Positions 35,545 to 45,100 of a stretch of DNA of 64,000 nucleotides are shown one piece after another. Made by a program: the position numbers and the translations under genes. The notes under the pieces were generated by a model. It saw nothing but the letters and a program-made list of their open reading frames with translations, did no database searches and was not told the origin of the DNA. Location: positions 1 through 64,000 of the forward strand of contig CALLUS010000002.1 of the NCBI GenBank assembly GCA_938010435.1. Reading direction: 5' to 3'. Source of the DNA: an uncultured Rhizobiaceae group bacterium. Its GTDB lineage: Bacteria; Pseudomonadota; Alphaproteobacteria; Rhizobiales; Rhizobiaceae. Position 1 is the first letter of the stretch. Each line of letters starts with the position of its first letter.

Positions 35545-36441
35545 ATGGAATTCACGTCTCGTCATTTCAGCTGCAATGGCCAAACCATTCATACCAAAAT
35601 TGTAGGGCCGGAAGATGCACCCGTTATGCTTATGCTGCACGGATTTCCAGAATATTGGGCCGCTTGGACAAAGGTCGCTGAGAAGCTGACTGATACTTTC
35701 CGTCTCGTCTTGCCAGACCAGCGTGGGTTTAACCTGTCTTCCAAGCCAGCGAAACGAGAAGCCTACGAGACCAAACATCTGGTGGCCGATATGCTCTCGC
35801 TCACCGGTCAGATTTCTCCCAACGCACCCGTCATTTTGTGCGGCCATGATTGGGGGGCTTCTGTCGCTTACGCATTTGCCATGCGGCACAGTGACCGCGT
35901 TTCCAAGCTGATTATTGCAAACGGTGTTCATCCCATGTGTTTTCAAAAATCACTTTTGGCGGGCGGACCACAAACAGACGCAAGTCAATATATGAATGTC
36001 CTGCGGGCTGAAGGCAGTGAAGATCAATTGGCACGAGACGATTATCGACCTCTGCTCAATATGTTTGAAAAATTTTCCGCAGCCCCTTGGCTGGATGATG
36101 CTTTGAAAGACACCTATCGCGAAGCTTGGTCTCAAAAGGGCGCATTGTCAGCCATGTTGAATTGGTATCGCGGATCACCGATGGTCGTGCCAGACACAGG
36201 AACGCCACCGCAGCCCTTCCCCATCACATCAGATATGGAAGCAAAATACCGCATTTCGATGCCGCACCTGCTTTTGTGGGTGCAACAAGATGTGGCTCTG
36301 TTGTTTGAAGCGCGAGAAGACTTGCCGAAGTTTTGTAATGATCTTCATGTTGTTGAAACTAAAGACGCAAGCCATTGGATATTACATGAGAAGCCCGAAT
36401 GGGTGGCGGGTCAAATTCGCAAGTTTTTATCTGAGAAGTAA
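35545..36441 (+). CDS. Alpha/beta hydrolase, epoxide-hydrolase-like
   Basis: 298-residue alpha/beta-hydrolase-fold enzyme. The oxyanion region is LHGFPEYWAAW (HGFP), the nucleophile elbow CGHDWGASVAYAF places Asp as nucleophile as in epoxide hydrolases and haloalkane dehalogenases, and a late His is in DASHWILHEKPEW. Asp instead of Ser in GHDWG, together with HGFPE, favours epoxide hydrolase or fluoroacetate-dehalogenase-like activity. The start is the ATG at 35545, because an earlier start at 35485 would lie upstream of the terminator hairpin. It may be transcribed by read-through or its own promoter. Confidence 0.85.
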   Translation: MEFTSRHFSCNGQTIHTKIVGPEDAPVMLMLHGFPEYWAAWTKVAEKLTDTFRLVLPDQRGFNLSSKPAKREAYETKHLVADMLSLTGQISPNAPVILCGHDWGASVAYAFAMRHSDRVSKLIIANGVHPMCFQKSLLAGGPQTDASQYMNVLRAEGSEDQLARDDYRPLLNMFEKFSAAPWLDDALKDTYREAWSQKGALSAMLNWYRGSPMVVPDTGTPPQPFPITSDMEAKYRISMPHLLLWVQQDVALLFEAREDLPKFCNDLHVVETKDASHWILHEKPEWVAGQIRKFLSEK

Positions 36442-36590
36442 TTTTTATCACACTGCAGACAGACCAAACACGAAGTGTGTCTTATGCCACATTCGAAATT
36501 TTCGATCCTTGATACTTAAGCGCAACAGACGGTGCGGGGCGCAGCGTCATTCGCAAACCAGCCCTGCTGATGTCATCAAGGAATGCCCAA

Positions 36591-36872
36591 ATGGAAACTC
36601 TCACTCTTCTTCAAATGTGCGGCTTGGCCGGAGTGACCGGGTATATTGGAGGCTTCACGGCCCTTCAGTTCCAAATCTTGCGCGGTGACAGCTGTGCATA
36701 CAGCTTGCTGAACATTTTCTCGGCAAGCTTGGTGCTGATCAGCCTGACAGAGCATTTCAATCTCGCATCCGCAATCATTCAAGTTAGCTGGATTGTCATT
36801 GGCGTTTCCGGCTTGCTGTTCCGCATGGTGCGTAAGCACAAGGATAGCGGTCCGCTCGCCGAATATATCTAG
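36591..36872 (+). CDS. Small membrane protein, CBU_0592-like
   Basis: 93-residue protein with three hydrophobic helices (about 9-27, 37-55 and 62-80) and a charged C-terminus. The pattern GYIGGFTALQFQILRGDS, YSLLNIFSASLVLISL, HFNLAS and QVSWIVIGVSGL fits the CBU_0592 family of uncharacterised membrane proteins. AAGGA lies 8 bases before the ATG at 36591; an earlier start at 36570 has no such site. Convergent with the pcaD-like gene; a 6-bp hairpin (CTAGCC/GGCTAG) spans both stop codons. Confidence 0.75.
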   Translation: METLTLLQMCGLAGVTGYIGGFTALQFQILRGDSCAYSLLNIFSASLVLISLTEHFNLASAIIQVSWIVIGVSGLLFRMVRKHKDSGPLAEYI

Positions 36873-36882
36873 CCAATTCAGG

Positions 36883-37683
36883 CTAGGCTTTAATACTTGC
36901 ATCAGCAAAGAATGCCTTTATGATCTCAACCAGAATTTCAGGTTGCTCTACACACGGAATGTGCGCTGCGTTTTTGATCACTTCGTAACGGGATTCCGGA
37001 ATCATTTTTGCTGTTTCCACCACCAATGAAGGTGGCGTGGAACCATCTTCTTCACCCACAATACAGATAGTTGGCACTTTCGTTTGCGATGCGGCACCGC
37101 GCAGATCTGCATCACGAATGGCGATCATTGTGCCAATGAAGCCCTCCACTGGCATACGCAGGAACATGTTCTTTATGCCTTCCAGTGTATCTGCCTGTTC
37201 CTTGTGAAAAGCCGGCGTGAACCAACGCTGCATATTGCCATCCACAATGCCGGCCAGCCCGTGTTCACGCACGATCTCAATGCGTTCATTCCACATCTCG
37301 TCCGTGCCGATTTTCGCCGCTGTGTCGCACAAGATCATTGCACGCACCAAATCCGGGCGCAGAAAATTCAACCCTTGCGCAATCAAACCACCAACAGACA
37401 GACCACAAATAACCGCATTGTCGATGCCCAGATGATCGAGCAATCCAGCCAGATCATTTACGTGATCATCAAGCTTATAAGGCGACTTCCCAACGTCAGA
37501 CAGACCATGCCCGCGCTTGTCATACATGACGATGGAGCAATCCCCCACCATGCGCACAATCACATCACGCCAAATGCGAAAATCTGTGCCAAGTGAGTTT
37601 GAAAACACAATCGTCGGCTTGTCTTCCGGCGCACTGATCACCTGATAGTGCAGCGTGACATCATTGATTTTAGTAAATTGCAT
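36883..37683 (-). CDS. pcaD: 3-oxoadipate enol-lactonase
   Basis: 266-residue alpha/beta hydrolase matching PcaD of the beta-ketoadipate pathway (enol-lactone to 3-oxoadipate). It has VFSNSLGTDFRIW (oxyanion), YDKRGHGLSD, the nucleophile elbow CGLSVGGLIAQGL (Ser), an Asp in GEEDGSTPP and His in NAAHIPCVEQPE. Length is typical. None of the other pca genes is nearby, so a broader lactonase or hydrolase cannot be excluded. Confidence 0.88.
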   Translation of the reverse strand: MQFTKINDVTLHYQVISAPEDKPTIVFSNSLGTDFRIWRDVIVRMVGDCSIVMYDKRGHGLSDVGKSPYKLDDHVNDLAGLLDHLGIDNAVICGLSVGGLIAQGLNFLRPDLVRAMILCDTAAKIGTDEMWNERIEIVREHGLAGIVDGNMQRWFTPAFHKEQADTLEGIKNMFLRMPVEGFIGTMIAIRDADLRGAASQTKVPTICIVGEEDGSTPPSLVVETAKMIPESRYEVIKNAAHIPCVEQPEILVEIIKAFFADASIKA

Positions 37684-37887
37684 GGTCTGGGAGTTCCGTA
37701 TTGTCGTGACGGGAATTCATGACAGATTTGGAGTGATGAGTGCAAGGCTTCTTAAGTGCGAATTTTTTGAAGTGCAAATAGGTGCTCCGAGCGTCAGCGA
37801 GTATGAGCTTGCGACCACAATTTGGACGCCCTAAAAACATTCACGATGTTAGCTCACGAATGGGAGAGATTTTGAACAACACAAATT

Positions 37888-37911
37888 CAACTGACAGACC
37901 CTTGTCAGTTG
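37888..37911. promoter_or_regulatory. Palindromic operator before ABM/WYL operon
   Basis: CAACTGACA-GACCCT-TGTCAGTTG is a 9-bp inverted repeat 45 bases upstream of the operon start. CTGACA (37891-37896) and TAGATT (37915-37920) with an 18-bp spacer could be the promoter, so the repeat covers the -35 and spacer. A likely target of the WYL regulator encoded in the operon. Confidence 0.7.
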
Positions 37912-37955
37912 CGTTAGATTATTGAAAGCCATCAACCAATGATGGAGATATCAAT

Positions 37956-38261
37956 ATGACCAAACACACTATGGAAACTGTCACATTCAAACTTGCAGAA
38001 GGCATTACAAAAGACGCCTTTCTACAAACAGTTCCAGCATCCACTAAATACATGAAAGGCCGCTCTGGTTTTATCGCCCGCCGATTGTCATGCACCGATG
38101 ATGGGATGTGGATTGAGCAAATTGAATGGGAAACCATGGAAGATGCAAAAGGCGCTGCTGCAAACCTAGGCACAGCAGAATCTATTCATCCATTTTTGCA
38201 GGCGATAGATGGCCCAAGCGCAACGATGCATCACAGCACCATTGAAGTGACACTTAGCTAA
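37956..38261 (+). CDS. ABM-like dimeric alpha/beta-barrel protein
   Basis: 101-residue protein with the ferredoxin-like layout of antibiotic-biosynthesis-monooxygenase-type proteins: METVTFKLAEGITKDAFLQT, the FIARRLSCTDDGMWIEQIEW strands, and a C-terminal helix-strand. Function unknown. GGAG lies before the ATG. Its stop is directly followed by the WYL regulator start, and DUF6194 follows, so the three form a small self-regulated operon. Confidence 0.72.
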   Translation: MTKHTMETVTFKLAEGITKDAFLQTVPASTKYMKGRSGFIARRLSCTDDGMWIEQIEWETMEDAKGAAANLGTAESIHPFLQAIDGPSATMHHSTIEVTLS

Positions 38262-38954
38262 ATGAGGCGCACCGACCGTCTTTTTGAGATTATTCAAATC
38301 GTCAGAGATGGTCGGCTGCACCTTGCACGGGATATTGCGGATAGGCTGGAAGTATCTGTTCGCACAATCTATCGCGATATAGATACCTTGATTGCTTCAG
38401 GTATTCCTATCGAGGGCGAACGCGGTGTCGGTTATTTATTGCGAGAGCAGATTTTTCTGCCTCCTTTAACGCTAACACTGGCAGAATTAGAAGCACTACA
38501 ACTTGGCATGGCAATTGTCGGCAAAGCGGCCGACGAAGAACTTCGCGTCGCATCGCAGTCATTGCTGGCGAAAGTTGGTCAAGTCACTCCCAATAGACCA
38601 AATCTCCCAACCGAGTGGAGCTTTGGTGTTTATCCGACAGAGCAAACAATATTGGGTTTCAAACACATGCCAACTATCCGCACTGCAATTAGAACAATGA
38701 GCAAACTCAAAGTGCGTTATTTGTCTCTCAAAGGTGACCAGACAGAGCGCATAATCTGGCCGCTTCAAATTGAATATTGGGGACAGGTTTGGACGTTGGC
38801 GAGTTGGTGCGAACTGCGGGGTACATTTCGCGCGTTTCGGATCGACCGAATTGTTGAGTGTCATGAAACAAACAACACGTTTCAGCACCGTGAGGGCACA
38901 ACGCTTGCCGATTATTTTGAGTCATATGAAAGTGATTTAAAGAATGAAAATTGA
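38262..38954 (+). CDS. YafY-type HTH/WYL-domain transcriptional regulator
   Basis: 230-residue regulator. The N-terminal winged HTH is RRTDRLFEIIQIVRDGRLHL, then LEVSVRTIYRDIDTLIASG and GVGYLLRE, typical of the DeoR-like YafY family. The C-terminal WYL-type domain (about 135-210) carries KLKVRYLSLKG, ERIIWPLQIEYWGQVWTLAS and FRAFRIDRI. WYL domains sense small molecules or nucleic acid. It overlaps the DUF6194 gene by 11 bases and probably controls its own operon through the 37888 palindrome. Confidence 0.9.
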   Translation: MRRTDRLFEIIQIVRDGRLHLARDIADRLEVSVRTIYRDIDTLIASGIPIEGERGVGYLLREQIFLPPLTLTLAELEALQLGMAIVGKAADEELRVASQSLLAKVGQVTPNRPNLPTEWSFGVYPTEQTILGFKHMPTIRTAIRTMSKLKVRYLSLKGDQTERIIWPLQIEYWGQVWTLASWCELRGTFRAFRIDRIVECHETNNTFQHREGTTLADYFESYESDLKNEN

Positions 38955-39396
38955 AGCCGTTCATGCCTTTATTATGGATAATCTAGAGGGTGTTTTACCG
39001 CTCAATACATGGGGCGAAACAGCTTATTTTTACAACCCAAATAGGGTTCTAAAACGAGGAACATATTTCGGCACTATCAAAGAAAAAGACGGTGAAAACG
39101 ACAAAAGTTCACAACTTGACCGCGAGGGTATCTGGCGGCTGAACATGGGTGTTCAAAAAGCAACATTTCTAAAGACATTTAGTTTCACGCCTGCGCGACC
39201 AGCAAAAGGATGCATCATTGAAGGCCCGTGGAATTTTACGGAAATAGACCAAATTACACCGCACCCGATCTATGGATGGATGAACTGGATGGCAGTGCTT
39301 AACCCAAGCGTCGAAACATTCGAGATATGCAAACCGCTGATCTTAGATGCTCATGCAAGAGCGATGAAAACCTTCAACAAACGCGTGAAAGTTTAG
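38944..39396 (+). CDS. DUF6194 family protein
   Basis: 150-residue cytosolic protein. The blocks GETAYFYNPNRVLKRGTYFG, TIKEKDGENDKSSQLDR, WRLNMGVQKATFL and HPIYGWMNWMAVLNPS match the uncharacterised DUF6194 family. It is last in the operon with ABM-like and WYL genes. Similar trios with YafY regulators are common, but no biochemical role is known to me. Confidence 0.8.
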   Translation: MKIEAVHAFIMDNLEGVLPLNTWGETAYFYNPNRVLKRGTYFGTIKEKDGENDKSSQLDREGIWRLNMGVQKATFLKTFSFTPARPAKGCIIEGPWNFTEIDQITPHPIYGWMNWMAVLNPSVETFEICKPLILDAHARAMKTFNKRVKV

Positions 39397-39401
39397 TGTA
39401 A

Positions 39402-40703
39402 CTAACGTGCAATTGCCTTTGCCGTTGCGGCTTCCGTTTTATCAAACGCCATGAGTGCTTTGAAGCCTGTCAGATCGTAATCTGGATCTTTGCCATCTGC
39501 GAGACGGTAGATTTGCTCGTAATACCAACCGAGTTCACCCCATGCATTTAAGTCACGCAGGAAGCTGATGGGGGATGTGGGGCTGAGCAAGCCGCGACCT
39601 ATGCGGGTGTTTTCGGACATATCATTGATTTTAGAGATTTCACCATTCAACAGACGTGTGCCCACATCTGTGTCCACACAGAATGGACGGGCCAGACCCA
39701 CCATGTCGATATTGTCTTCTTCCACAGCGCGGCCCATGGCAGATGCGGTTCTAAAACCACCTGTTACCATGAGCGGAATCTTCAAATGTTCACGAAGATG
39801 AGGCACGAAATCCAAGAAATAAGCTTCGCGTTTGCGGGTGCTTTCGCGTTTCTTTTTATCAGCTTTAGGGTCCTTACGATCAAAATCGATCATCCGAGGC
39901 TGCTCATAATTGCCGCCTGATAATTCGATCATGTCGACACCAGCATCTTGTAACCAATCGGCCACAATGACGCTATCATCGTCAGAGAAACCGCCCTTTT
40001 GAAAGTCGGATGAGTTCAACTTCACTGTTACGGCAAAACCGGGTTTCACGGCATCGCGGGTTCTTCGTACAATTTCCATGAGGAACAGGGCGCGACCTTG
40101 AAGATCACCACCCCATTTGTCTGTACGGATATTGGACAACGGTGACAGGAATTGGGACATCAGGTAGCCGTGGGCAGCATGAAACTGCACCCCGTCAAAT
40201 CCCGTTTGCTCTGCCACAACGGCTGCATTCACATGGGCCGCAATCGTGTTTTCGATCTCATCTTCTGTCATGGGAATGGGTTTGCCAAAACGGCCATTGC
40301 CCATTTTCAGACCCACATTAGAAGGGGCGCTTGGGCGTTTGTTGATCATCTTCTGGGTCTGGCGGCCGGGATGGTTGATCTGCATCCAAATATGCGCGCC
40401 CTTGGCTTTTGCGGCAGAAGCCATATCGGCCAATCCAGCAAGAGCCTCGTTGCCCTGTGGACCATCAATCGCGATATTGCCACCACGTTCCAAATGCCAG
40501 CGGTCCACCAACACATTGCCTGTGATGTGCAGCCCTGCTCCACTTTCACCCCAACGGCGATAAAGTTCCACATGACGTTCATTTGCAATGTTTGTCGGGC
40601 CAGCAAGACCTTCGGTCATCGCCGCTTTGCAAATGCGATTTGGAATGACCGCGCCACATGGCAATTTCACACTGTCTGAAAGAATTTCAATGTCGGAACG
40701 CAT
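39402..40703 (-). CDS. NADH:flavin oxidoreductase, Old Yellow Enzyme family
   Basis: 433-residue FMN enzyme with a TIM barrel. The start MRSDIEILSDSVKLPCG... leads to NRICKAAMTEGLA (flavin pocket), WMQINHPGRQTQ, FDGVQFHAAHGYLMSQFLSP (His-Ala-His and Tyr active site), DKWGGDLQGRALFL and VTGGFRTASAM. It belongs to the 2,4-dienoyl-CoA reductase/OYE branch without the Fe-S extension. It probably reduces an enone or nitro substrate with NAD(P)H. The ATG at 40703 is preferred over a TTG at 40709. Confidence 0.88.
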   Translation of the reverse strand: MRSDIEILSDSVKLPCGAVIPNRICKAAMTEGLAGPTNIANERHVELYRRWGESGAGLHITGNVLVDRWHLERGGNIAIDGPQGNEALAGLADMASAAKAKGAHIWMQINHPGRQTQKMINKRPSAPSNVGLKMGNGRFGKPIPMTEDEIENTIAAHVNAAVVAEQTGFDGVQFHAAHGYLMSQFLSPLSNIRTDKWGGDLQGRALFLMEIVRRTRDAVKPGFAVTVKLNSSDFQKGGFSDDDSVIVADWLQDAGVDMIELSGGNYEQPRMIDFDRKDPKADKKKRESTRKREAYFLDFVPHLREHLKIPLMVTGGFRTASAMGRAVEEDNIDMVGLARPFCVDTDVGTRLLNGEISKINDMSENTRIGRGLLSPTSPISFLRDLNAWGELGWYYEQIYRLADGKDPDYDLTGFKALMAFDKTEAATAKAIAR

Positions 40704-40815
40704 ATACAAGCCCGCTGCTGCTCGAAGGTATTAACAAGACGTTAACAGAATATGGCTCATTGGTTGAAAATTGGAAGTAATTGTTGAGAACTGGGTTAAT
40801 AAAGCGCAGGTGCAA

Positions 40816-42045
40816 CTAAGCGTTTAAAACAGTGGCGACGACTGAATCCGTTTCCAATGTTCTGTGAACAGGACATTTGTCTGCAATTTCCAACAGTTTT
40901 GCTTGCAGTTCATCAGGCACACCGCCCTCCACTGAGATCGTTCTCTCAAAACGGTCAATCCGACCGGCGCGCCCTTTGTTCTCGGCAATGCATTCCTCGC
41001 AATCTTCCAGATGCACTTTGCCGTGACTCACATCCACTGTGATGCGACCAATCGCGATATTCTTCCGGTCGAAATACATGCGCAAGGTCATGCTTGTGCA
41101 AGTGCCCAACGCGATGGACATAAAATCATAGGGAGACGGGCCGGAATCCAAACCGCCATAGCTTTCCGGTTCATCTCCCAACATACGGTGTTTTCCAGAT
41201 TGCACAATTTGCTGGAATTTCCCTTCCATGGTTTCTGAAACGCGAACCTCGTCAAATGATTGTTCATCGATCTGTTTGTCATTGACAATATACCGTTCAA
41301 CCCAAGTGGAGATCACATCTGCCGCAAATGCTGCGTCTGCAGGTTGCATCAACAGGTGATCGGCATTGTCCAATGACACAAAGCTTTTAGGATGTTTGGC
41401 AGCACCAAAAATCGCCCCTGCGTTCTCGATACCGACAGTTGCATCAATCGGCGAATGCAAAACAAGCAATGCCTTTTTCATATTTGCAACGCCGTCCAAC
41501 ACTTTTGCACCGCGTGCATCTTCAACGAATTGCTTTTCAATCGTGAATTTTCGCCCCCCAAGATCAACCTCGGCCTGACCATCAGATTCTATTTCAGGCA
41601 AGCTCGAGCCAAAATTATGCAGCACATGCTCCACATCTGATGGCGCACCGATGGTCACAACCGCTTTCACATCATCTAATTGGGGCGCTGCAGCCAAAAC
41701 TGCAGCGCCACCCAGAGAATGACCAATCAGAATTTCTGGCGCCGCATGGTTCTGCTTCAAATATTCTGCCGCTAAAATAAGATCTTGAATATTGGACGAA
41801 AAATTCGTGGAGGCGAATTCGCCTTTAGACGATCCAAGCCCTGTAAAATCGAACCGCAACAACGCAATGCCTGAACGCGCCAATTGCACTGCAATTTGTT
41901 TCACCGCATTCAAATCTTTAGAACAGGTAAAACAATGGGCAAACAACGCATAGGCGCGTATTTGCCCCGCAGGAATGTCCAAACGGGCAGACAGTTTCGC
42001 TCCATTGTGACCTTCAAAACTCGTTTTTATGGATGTGGCGTTCAC
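40816..42045 (-). CDS. Alpha/beta hydrolase-OsmC fusion protein
   Basis: 409-residue two-domain protein. Residues 1-255 are an alpha/beta hydrolase with HCFTCSKDL, LRFDFTGLGSSKG and the nucleophile elbow EILIGHSLGGAAVL; His lies in DNADHLLMQP. Residues 270-409 are an OsmC/Ohr domain with the reactive Cys in SIALGTCTSMTLRMYF and the second in KCPVHRTLE. OsmC proteins reduce organic hydroperoxides, and the fused hydrolase may release the substrate acyl group. This architecture is known in proteobacteria. Divergent from uvrB; a CTGACA/TGTCAG repeat lies in between. Confidence 0.92.
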   Translation of the reverse strand: MNATSIKTSFEGHNGAKLSARLDIPAGQIRAYALFAHCFTCSKDLNAVKQIAVQLARSGIALLRFDFTGLGSSKGEFASTNFSSNIQDLILAAEYLKQNHAAPEILIGHSLGGAAVLAAAPQLDDVKAVVTIGAPSDVEHVLHNFGSSLPEIESDGQAEVDLGGRKFTIEKQFVEDARGAKVLDGVANMKKALLVLHSPIDATVGIENAGAIFGAAKHPKSFVSLDNADHLLMQPADAAFAADVISTWVERYIVNDKQIDEQSFDEVRVSETMEGKFQQIVQSGKHRMLGDEPESYGGLDSGPSPYDFMSIALGTCTSMTLRMYFDRKNIAIGRITVDVSHGKVHLEDCEECIAENKGRAGRIDRFERTISVEGGVPDELQAKLLEIADKCPVHRTLETDSVVATVLNA

Positions 42046-42103
42046 GAAATTAATTCCAATTTCTCTGATTCATTCACCCCGAACCTGCGACATATTTTTC
42101 CTA

Positions 42104-42120
42104 CTGACAATTCCTGTCAG
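42104..42120. promoter_or_regulatory. CTGACA-N5-TGTCAG inverted repeat
   Basis: An inverted repeat with the same half-sites as the operator at 37888-37911 (there N6) lies 59 bases upstream of the OsmC-fusion start, in the divergent region with uvrB. It could be a site for a YafY/WYL-type regulator. Confidence 0.45.
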
Positions 42121-42157
42121 CAAGATGCACCAAATTGTGACCTTACCTCTTCCATCT

Positions 42158-42172
42158 GTTCTGCATTCGTCC
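42158..42172 (+). promoter_or_regulatory. LexA-box-like site before uvrB
   Basis: GTTC-TGCATTC-GTCC differs by one base from the alphaproteobacterial LexA box GTTC-N7-GTTC. It lies 10 bases before the uvrB ATG, a position that could block initiation. SOS control of uvrB is common in bacteria. Confidence 0.55.
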
Positions 42173-42181
42173 CATATATGA

Positions 42182-45100
42182 ATGATGTCAGATTCCAAGA
42201 AAACGTCGAGCCCTTCCGGTTTTGAAGAAGCGCCTCAGGCCCAGTTTGAGGGCAAGCCGCTTTCAGGTGATATTTCTGCTTGGGCTGACGAGATTGAAGA
42301 AGAATCCCTGAGCGATCGCACCCGCGCGGCCTGGAAAGAAAAAGAAGCCGAGCGCGACGTTGAAAAGAAAGCCAAAGCGAAGAAGGCTAAAGCCGCAGCC
42401 AAAAAAGCCTCCGACCCCAAAGTTGGCGAAAAACGCACGGGTGGCGGCACGATTATTGGCGGCTCCAACGATGTAAAAACCCGTGTTGCAGCGGGTCTCA
42501 ACCCTGTTTCTGGTCTTGATGTTTCTGTTGAAGACGCGTTGGAAATGGCATCTACTTCCGGTGTCACAGCCACTGTTCAAGCCCTGTCCGATCTCATTGA
42601 GCATGGCCGCGATGAAATGCAGGGCGACATTTGGGTACCCCACCGCCCGGACCGTCCTGACAAAGACCCTGATCAAAAACCGTTTCAAGTTGTCAGCGAG
42701 TTTGAACCCAAAGGCGACCAACCTGTTGCGATCAAAGAGCTTGTTGAAGGTCTTCGTGGAATTGATTGGAATGCAACAGCAGCCGAAGAGGCTGTCGATG
42801 CTGATGCATCGCCCACGCGGAGCGAAGCCGACAGCGTGAGCGCAAGCCCAAGCAACGGTGCAAACCGTGGCGAACGCACACAGGTGTTGCTCGGTGTCAC
42901 GGGATCAGGCAAGACGTTCACCATGGCGAAGGTGATTGAAGAAACCCAACGCCCTGCCCTCATTCTGGCGCCCAACAAAACTCTGGCCGCGCAATTGTAT
43001 GGGGAAATGAAATCGTTCTTCCCCGAAAATGCGGTGGAATACTTCGTCTCTTACTACGATTACTACCAGCCGGAAGCTTATGTGCCGCGCTCGGACACGT
43101 TCATTGAGAAAGAAAGTTCCGTGAACGAGCAAATCGATCGGATGCGCCATGCGGCCACGCGCTCACTGTTGGAGCGGGACGATGTGATCATCGTCGCTTC
43201 CGTGTCGTGCATTTACGGTATCGGGTCGGTAGAAACTTACACCGCCATGACGTTCCAAATGAGCATTGGTGATAAACTTGACCAGCGCCAACTCCTCGCG
43301 GATCTCGTGGCCCAGCAATACAAACGCCGTGATGCGGATTTCCAGCGTGGTTCGTTCCGTGTGCGCGGTGATACGATTGAGATTTTTCCGGCTCACTTGG
43401 AAGATCGTGCTTGGCGCATTTCCCTGTTCGGGGACGAGATTGAAACCATAACGGAATTCGACCCCCTGACGGGCAAGAAAACCGATGCTCTGAAGTCGAT
43501 CAAAATCTACGCCAACAGCCACTATGTGACCCCGCGCCCGACGCTGAACCAAGCCGTAAAAGAGATCAAAAAAGAACTCACATGGCGGTTGGAAGAACTG
43601 ACCAACGCTGGACGCCTGTTGGAAGCGCAGCGGTTGGAACAGCGTGTGAAATTCGATATGGAAATGATCGAAGCCACCGGCTCGTGCGCCTCCATTGAAA
43701 ACTATTCGCGTTATCTCACCGGCCGCAAGCCGGGTGAACCACCACCCACATTGTTTGAATATCTGCCCGACAACGCTCTAGTGTTTGCCGATGAATCCCA
43801 TGTGACCATTCCGCAAATCGGCGGCATGTATCGCGGTGACTTCCGCCGCAAAGCAACACTGGCCGAATACGGTTTCCGCTTGCCATCCTGCATGGACAAC
43901 CGTCCGCTGCGCTTTGAGGAATGGGACGCCATGCGCCCGCAAACCATCGCCGTTTCCGCCACACCGGGTGGTTGGGAAATGGAACAGGCTGGCGGCGTGT
44001 TTGCAGAACAGATTATTCGCCCCACGGGTCTTATTGATCCGCCCGTGGAAATCCGCCCTGCCACCGCTCAGGTGGATGATGTGGTGGACGAAATCAAACA
44101 AGTCTCCGCCAACGGCTATCGCACGCTGGTCACAGTTTTGACCAAGCGCATGGCCGAAGACCTGACGGAATATATGCATGAACAGGGCGTGAAAGTGCGC
44201 TACATGCACAGTGATATCGACACGCTGGAACGTATTGAGATCATCCGCGACCTGCGCCTTGGCGCGTTTGATGTGCTGATCGGCATCAACCTGTTGCGCG
44301 AAGGTTTGGACATTCCCGAATGCGGTCTTGTGGCGATTTTGGATGCAGACAAGGAAGGCTTCCTGCGTTCTGAAACCAGCCTTGTGCAAACCATTGGCCG
44401 CGCCGCGCGGAACGTGGATGGCCGCGTGATCCTTTATGCCGATCGCAAGACCGGATCGATGGAACGGGCCATGGCGGAAACCGACCGCCGCCGCGAGAAG
44501 CAAGAAGCTTACAACACCGAACACGGCATCACCCCGCAAAGCATCAAACGCGATATTGGCGATATTCTGGGTTCTGTTTACGAGAGCGACCACGTCACTG
44601 TGGATGCAGGGCTTGGCGACAAAAAAGGCGCGTTGGTTGGCAACAACCTCAAGGCACACCTCGCCGCGCTGGAAAAAGACATGCGCGACGCCGCCGCCGA
44701 TCTGGATTTCGAAAAAGCCGCCAACCTGCGCGACGAAATCAAACGCTTGCAGGAAACCGAACTGCTGGTGGCCGACGACCCACTGGCGCGCAATGTGGGC
44801 ATCGAGAACACCCAAAAATCCCGTTCTACGAAAGCCAAACGGGGAAAGGCTGGCGGACGGGCGACGGATTCAGCAGATAAAAACAAGTCTTTGTTTGCAA
44901 AGCCCGAACTGGACGACATGACTGTGGGCCGCACCGAAAAGCCCGCCATACCAGAAGGTTGGACGGCGCCGAAGAAGCCGACCGACCTTGAGAGCGAAGA
45001 GCGACCCGCGACAGCGCACCCGCGTAGCGAAGGCGAAACCGACAGCGCGAGCGCACTCAAAGGTTGGGAACCACCGCGCAAAACATGGATGGACGATAGC

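Noticed and set aside
36869-36886. CTAGCC/GGCTAG hairpin over two convergent stop codons as a bidirectional terminator
   Set aside because: Only 6 bp and no clear U-run on either strand.
43778-44815. Long open frame antisense to uvrB (about 345 codons)
   Set aside because: It mirrors the third-position GC bias of uvrB, has no ribosome site and shows no recognisable protein motifs.
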